Shown here: positions 59,768 to 64,000 of the stretch, piece after piece
How the letters are laid out: every line of letters begins with the position of its first letter
How positions within the stretch are numbered: the first letter of the stretch is position 1
Source of the DNA: Ulota crispa
Lineage: Eukaryota > Streptophyta > Bryopsida > Orthotrichales > Orthotrichaceae
Length of the DNA: 64,000 nucleotides
Assembly (NCBI GenBank): GCA_963920765.1
Contig: OY987245.1
Span: 22,026,727 to 22,090,726, forward strand
Direction: 5' to 3'
Made by a program: the position numbers and the translations under genes
The notes under the pieces: generated by a model
The model's database searches: none
Seen by the model: the letters and a program-made list of their open reading frames with translations, nothing else
What the model was told of the DNA's origin: nothing

Positions 59768-61468
59768 CTTAGGGCATTGGCACCCATCCTTCATAAACCG
59801 GCCGGCAGCGGGAAACTACCAGTCTTTAGAAGATTGGGGGCTTTTTTGAGCCTCACCCGCGCTGGTTTTGGCCTGCTTGTTTGCTAGGGTCGCTTACCAG
59901 ATTTTTGTGCACCACATTCTCACTCGCTTTGACATGCAGGATTGCCCGAGGAAAGAAGGCCAATAGCGGTGTTTTAAAGGTTGTGTGGTTTTAGGGCCAT
60001 TTTTGGAGCCCCACCCGCTTGCTTTCTACCCCTATGATTTCCCGAGAACGCCAGTCCGTTTTTCTTGCTTACTGAATCGCCTGCATTTGCCGTGTTCGTT
60101 TTCTGCTCTTCAAATTTTTGTTGCATCCTGTTTTAGGAGGTACCTTTTGGAAAATAGAAAATTACTACTCTGTGAGAGGCCAAAAGCTGCGGCTGAATTG
60201 CGCCGTAATATTTGATCTCAGCCATACCAAGAAATAACGCAACTGCATTGATGTAGAACTTTGCTGGAACTCTTATTTTCAGAATTTCCAGCAACATTAA
60301 ACTCTTATTTCACTGGAGTTGCAGAGCAAGGCAGGTGGAGTTGCTCTTACAGCCCGGCATCGGCTCCCTCATTTTCTCTCCAGTCTTCTCGTTCCCTGAT
60401 TTTTGTTGCTTCTTGCTCCATGGTTATTGTCGCTTCTTGCTCCATCATGTTTGTCACTTCGTTCTAGTTGTCGTTTCCTGTTGCATTCCTGCTTGTTAAG
60501 CAGACTGTTAAGCGGACTGGTGTGGTAACTCAGTCAGATTCTTGGCTCTCCATTTGCTAGTCACGGCAAAAGCTTAAGGTTGGTTTGCAGATGGGATTAT
60601 GAATAACCAAGCTTGGTTCCTAAAATTATCTACAGTGACCAGTAAAGCCGAGAGCCTAGGGTCTAGGGCTACTTCTATAAGGCGTAGGTTTTACAACTTG
60701 TAGGGTTTGACGTTGCTGTTTCCACCTGTTCTTCAAATTATGTATTTCCGTCCCCTCACCCTGCCAGCACGGCTTTAATACTCATGGCTGGTTGAGGAGG
60801 TTTGCACCTCAAATCCGCTTTTTTGTAAAACTGACTCTCATTCTCGTCTGTCCATTTTTTGTGAGCGGCTGTTTTTAGTTCATATACTCCGCTTCTCCTA
60901 ACATACGCTGCTGGTTTTGCATGCTGGCCGTGTTGAAATCGTTGTGAGTTTATCTCCTTTGCACTAAAATTCTACGCTCCTGTCAAGAATTCTATCTCGC
61001 GCTCGCTGTCAATCGCAGCTATTGTTTGCTTATTCAATTTTGAAGAAGCAGAGTTGCATGTTTTTCTACAGAAACTGTAGTTTTCCGCGTGTATTGAGAG
61101 AGGGGATCTAAGGCCATGAAATTAAATTCCTCTCCAGCGTAAGTGCTCTGTTCATTGCCCTCTTGCTTTATGCAATCTCTGTCTTTGTGTCCTGGTTCTT
61201 GGTCCGTCTGCTTCAATTGGTTGTCGGATGCTACAATCCTGTCCCTTGATACTTTGAGAATTCTGCGTACAGAAGGCACAGTTCAATTGTTTCGGTGTTT
61301 TAGGGTTTAGAATTTTCTGCCGCTACTTGAACATGTGCAGAAATTCTTTTCAATTTTTTTTGTACTGCATGATATGTAGTCAATTCTAAAGACTTTGTTA
61401 GTGTATGTTTGTAGGGTGCTCCTCATCAGGATGTTGATATGGACCTGTCCGCAGAGTCGTAGTCCGGG

Positions 61469-62809
61469 TTGGTCTTGGGAATGTGGCTTCTCATGCAAAC
61501 TTTAACTGCATACAATCGGCTTTTGTTGCCCAATGTTTATGAAGATGAGGACAACAACAGTAGTGATTCAATGGAGGACCTCATCAAGCAAGCTGGAGAG
61601 TCCATGGAGGATCTTTTTGGACCAATACAGCTTGGTTTGCAGTCCTTCCTTTGTTTCCATCTTCTTTTCTTCATTGACAAAGATTTGGGTTATTGGGTGA
61701 AGCCTAGATCCACTGCTTGGTTTTCAAAGTTTCTCATGTCCAAATATGATGATGCGGGTTGGCTATAATTGTTTAGGATGCCAAAGAAGACTATTTTTGC
61801 GTTGGCGGATTTGTTGGACCCTTAAATTCGCTGTTCCAACACACGTTATGGTGCAGCCATCCCAGTTAAGATTAGAATTTATTGTATGTTGTTCAAACTT
61901 GCTCATGGTGTTTCATTCACGGTTTGCTCAGAATTTTTTGCTATAGGCAAAAGTTCAGTATGTGGTGTTTTAAGAGACGTGGTGCACGCCATTAACGACA
62001 TGTTAAAGCATAACATCAGCTTCCCAATCAGCAAAAGGCTACTACAAAGTCAGGAGAAATTTGCTCAATTTTGTGGGCTCCCAGCTGTGGTAAGTGCCAT
62101 TGATGGCATCTACATCTCCATCTCCAAGCCTCAACACGGACTCGTCGACTATTACTACTTCAAATCAAGAGGCTACACTTTGAATTGCCAAGCAGTCGTG
62201 GATAGCAAAAAGAGGTTTTTAGACCTTTACCTAGGTATGCCCGGGTCCACCAATGACTCAAGAGTGTTGAGGAGATCTTTTTTGTACCGCCTCGCGAGTC
62301 ACGGCAGCATTTTCAACAATCAGGGAAGTCAAAAAGGTTTCTCCCCTTATATGTTGGGTGATTCTGGGTACCCTCTGCTCTCTTGGTTGATGGTTCCGCA
62401 TAGGCATAGTGTGAACTTTTCTATAACAGAGTCAATATACAATAAGAAGCTTTGTAAGGATAGATGCATTGTAGAAAACGCATTTGGGATTTTAAAGCAA
62501 ACCTTCAAGGAATTGCTTACAAAATCTGATCCGAATATACGTTTCCTGCCTAATATGATACTCTGTTGCGTGATTCTACACAATATGCTTTTAGGCCAAG
62601 CTCCAGAGGAGGTGCAGACATTACTGGGTGTGCTAAGACAGGAAGTGCTACAAGGAGAGGAGGCAAACAACACCGCTGCTGATGTGGAAGTCAATGAAGA
62701 TCAAGAAGGCAAACAACATGCAGAGGATGCTACAGGACCAGCTGCGGCAGTTGAGAAGCGGAGGCTTTTTGGAATGCACTTGACTACTCAAAGGGAGAAT
62801 GCACTATAA
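61469..62809 (+). pseudogene. PIF/Harbinger DDE transposase, two in-frame stops
   Basis: The frame covers 446 residues and encodes a nuclease of the DDE_Tnp_4/HARBI1 type, which cuts and pastes the element. The N-terminal part has YWVKPRSTAWFSKFLMSKYD and RMPKKTIFALADLLDP. The catalytic core has SAIDGIYISI, then GMPGSTNDSRVL, MLGDSGYPL and RCIVENAFGILK; the three acidic residues fall at about 212, 298 and 336. The C-terminal helix NMILCCVILHNMLL is typical. TAA stops interrupt the frame at 61766-61768 and 61823-61825, both upstream of the intact core. From the Met at 61886 a 307-residue frame remains open. The element is probably recently inactivated. A small intron around the stops is possible but I see no clear splice sites. 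Confidence 0.9.
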
Positions 62810-63263
62810 AAAAATCAAATATGTTCACTTCCACAATGAATTTCAATTTAGAAACAAGTTCAATTAAGAATCAGCCCTTTGCTTATAGCATTTTTTAAAT
62901 GTTTTTCAATTAATCACTTCAAAGTATGAAAAGAATAGTAGAAAACAAAGAATGGACAATTGCGTACATATTTGACCATTCTATGGTTCAACCTATATTC
63001 TCACAACTACATCTCACTCCGTACTCATGTCAATGTTGTGGAATGTAGGAGGACCGGCTGAGGCCACCCTGGCAGCATAACATCGGCTCACCTACTCAGT
63101 TGGTGGAGTAGGGGCAGACCCAACGGCAAAGTCTTCTGGAGGGGGCAGTCCCCATAGCCCCTTTCGTCGCTAGCGCATGCATCCGCTTGCCAATTGCGCC
63201 GTGCTTGTCAACTTGGCTTTCCAAAGTGTGGCTTGGTATACTGGGTGGGATTGATGTTGACCG

Positions 63264-64000
63264 TCACGCACAATCGCTAAAGATTGACAAAGGCTGCGCA
63301 CAAATATTCAAGTCTAATGGTTGTGAGCTGCGTCCCTGTGTTTGGTGCTCTCTCTGTCTTTTGAAGCTTGTGTCGATCCATTGTTGTTTCAGAACCCGCT
63401 GTCCTTCTTCTATAGATGCCCAAGCTTTGGTGAAGGCATTCCAATTAGAGTAGATGGGTACGCTGTAGCCAATGTCCTCCACGTTGTCGGCATTGGTCTG
63501 CCTTCCGCGGTTGATGCCGCTGATCTCCTCAAGGTATAGGCTGAGGATCCGGGATAAGTCGATTAAGCAATCGACTATCTCACCTTGCTTTAGGATGGAG
63601 AGCTTCAAATTAGCATTCACAACTGCAGCATTAACGCATAGTCTTTTGTCTTTTGCCTTCCAAAAGGCCATCTATTCCTTGTGGAACTTGAATTGATTTT
63701 CAATCTTTTTATTCTCCAACTAGCGAGTGGACTAGGCTATGTCGTTCATCTTTGCAGCCATGGTCTCTGCCTTTCTCTGATTTGCTTTTGCAAGGAGCGT
63801 GTGTCCGGCCACGTTCTTCCTCTTAACGGCAGTATTCCCCGTTCCCATGCCCATGGAAAACAAAGAAGTACCCGATGAGCTGAGGACATGAGGTATAACC
63901 CTAGGTGGTAAACCTCCACCTTGTCTTGGAGGTGTTCCATTGCTTGGCGCAGGTGTTTGGATGCTCCCAGATGGGGTTGATCCCATACTATGCGGTAGAG
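63264..64000 (-). pseudogene. Second Harbinger frame, facing the transposase
   Basis: One minus-strand frame runs from beyond the window edge to 63264. It is broken by three stops, all TAG (63732-63734, 63720-63722, 63672-63674). The last piece is 135 residues and contains LSILKQGEIVDCLIDLSRIL and SNWNAFTKAWASIEEGQRV. The residues between the stops (LENKKIENQFKFHKE) look like a charged helix. PIF/Harbinger elements carry a second, Myb/SANT-like DNA-binding protein that helps the transposase, and position suggests this is it. I cannot see the Myb domain, which would lie outside the window. CAG-to-TAG change is a plausible origin for all three stops. Confidence 0.55.

Larger units (their letters stand above)
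59772..64000 (+). mobile_element. PIF/Harbinger transposon, left 4.2 kb
   Basis: A likely left end, GGGCATTGGCACCCATCC, follows TTA at 59769-59771. The GC-richer body contains a DDE transposase frame (61469-62809, plus) and a second frame facing it (63264 to beyond 64000, minus). The right end is outside the window, so the terminal repeat and duplication cannot be confirmed. About 1.7 kb of non-coding leader (59772-61468) precedes the transposase. The end resembles the GGGCATCTCCACC ends of the MITEs here, which it may mobilise. Confidence 0.7.

Noticed and set aside
62347-62694. 115-residue minus-strand frame
   Set aside because: Antisense shadow of the Harbinger transposase core.
1-64000. 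LTR retrotransposons or other reverse-transcribing elements
   Set aside because: No polymerase, integrase or protease motifs and no long direct repeats with TG..CA ends were found by eye.

Overview
The window looks like nuclear DNA of a green land plant. The evidence is a 16-exon MLO-family gene with plant-type GT-AG introns, a PIF/Harbinger transposon with a plant-type DDE transposase, and many MITEs of kinds common in plants. I cannot place it more finely than embryophyte. The DNA is AT-rich and gene-poor. Most of it is small non-autonomous DNA transposons, often nested. I saw no LTR or LINE coding sequence, tRNA, rRNA or CRISPR.

Layout. 1-34.9 kb: repeat-rich intergenic DNA. It holds a large set of elements flanked by TTAA with CCC...GGG ends, two kinds of TA- or TWA-flanked MITEs, Mutator-like elements with 9-bp target duplications, a 3-kb non-autonomous Harbinger-like element carrying a 180-bp tandem repeat, and a 1.8-kb fold-back element. 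34.9-45.1 kb: the MLO gene on the minus strand. Its 16 exons join in phase to a 595-residue, seven-helix protein with a calmodulin-binding helix. 45.1-46.3 kb: a GC-richer MLO leader/promoter candidate. 46.3-59.8 kb: more MITEs and TTAA elements, then a 21-bp minisatellite near 58.5 kb. 59.8-64.0 kb: the left part of a PIF/Harbinger transposon. Its DDE transposase frame has two in-frame stops, and a convergent second frame has three; the right end lies outside the window.

Main point of interest. About 23 complete and 3 partial elements, 230 bp to 1.8 kb long, share a 4-bp TTAA target duplication and ends starting CCC(C)T. This is the hallmark of the piggyBac superfamily; Kolobok and Sola3 also use TTAA. 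Related copies without the insertion show that TTAA is the real target. Elements repeatedly insert into each other's flanking TTAA, making chains joined by GGGGTTAACCCC. No transposase for them lies in the window.
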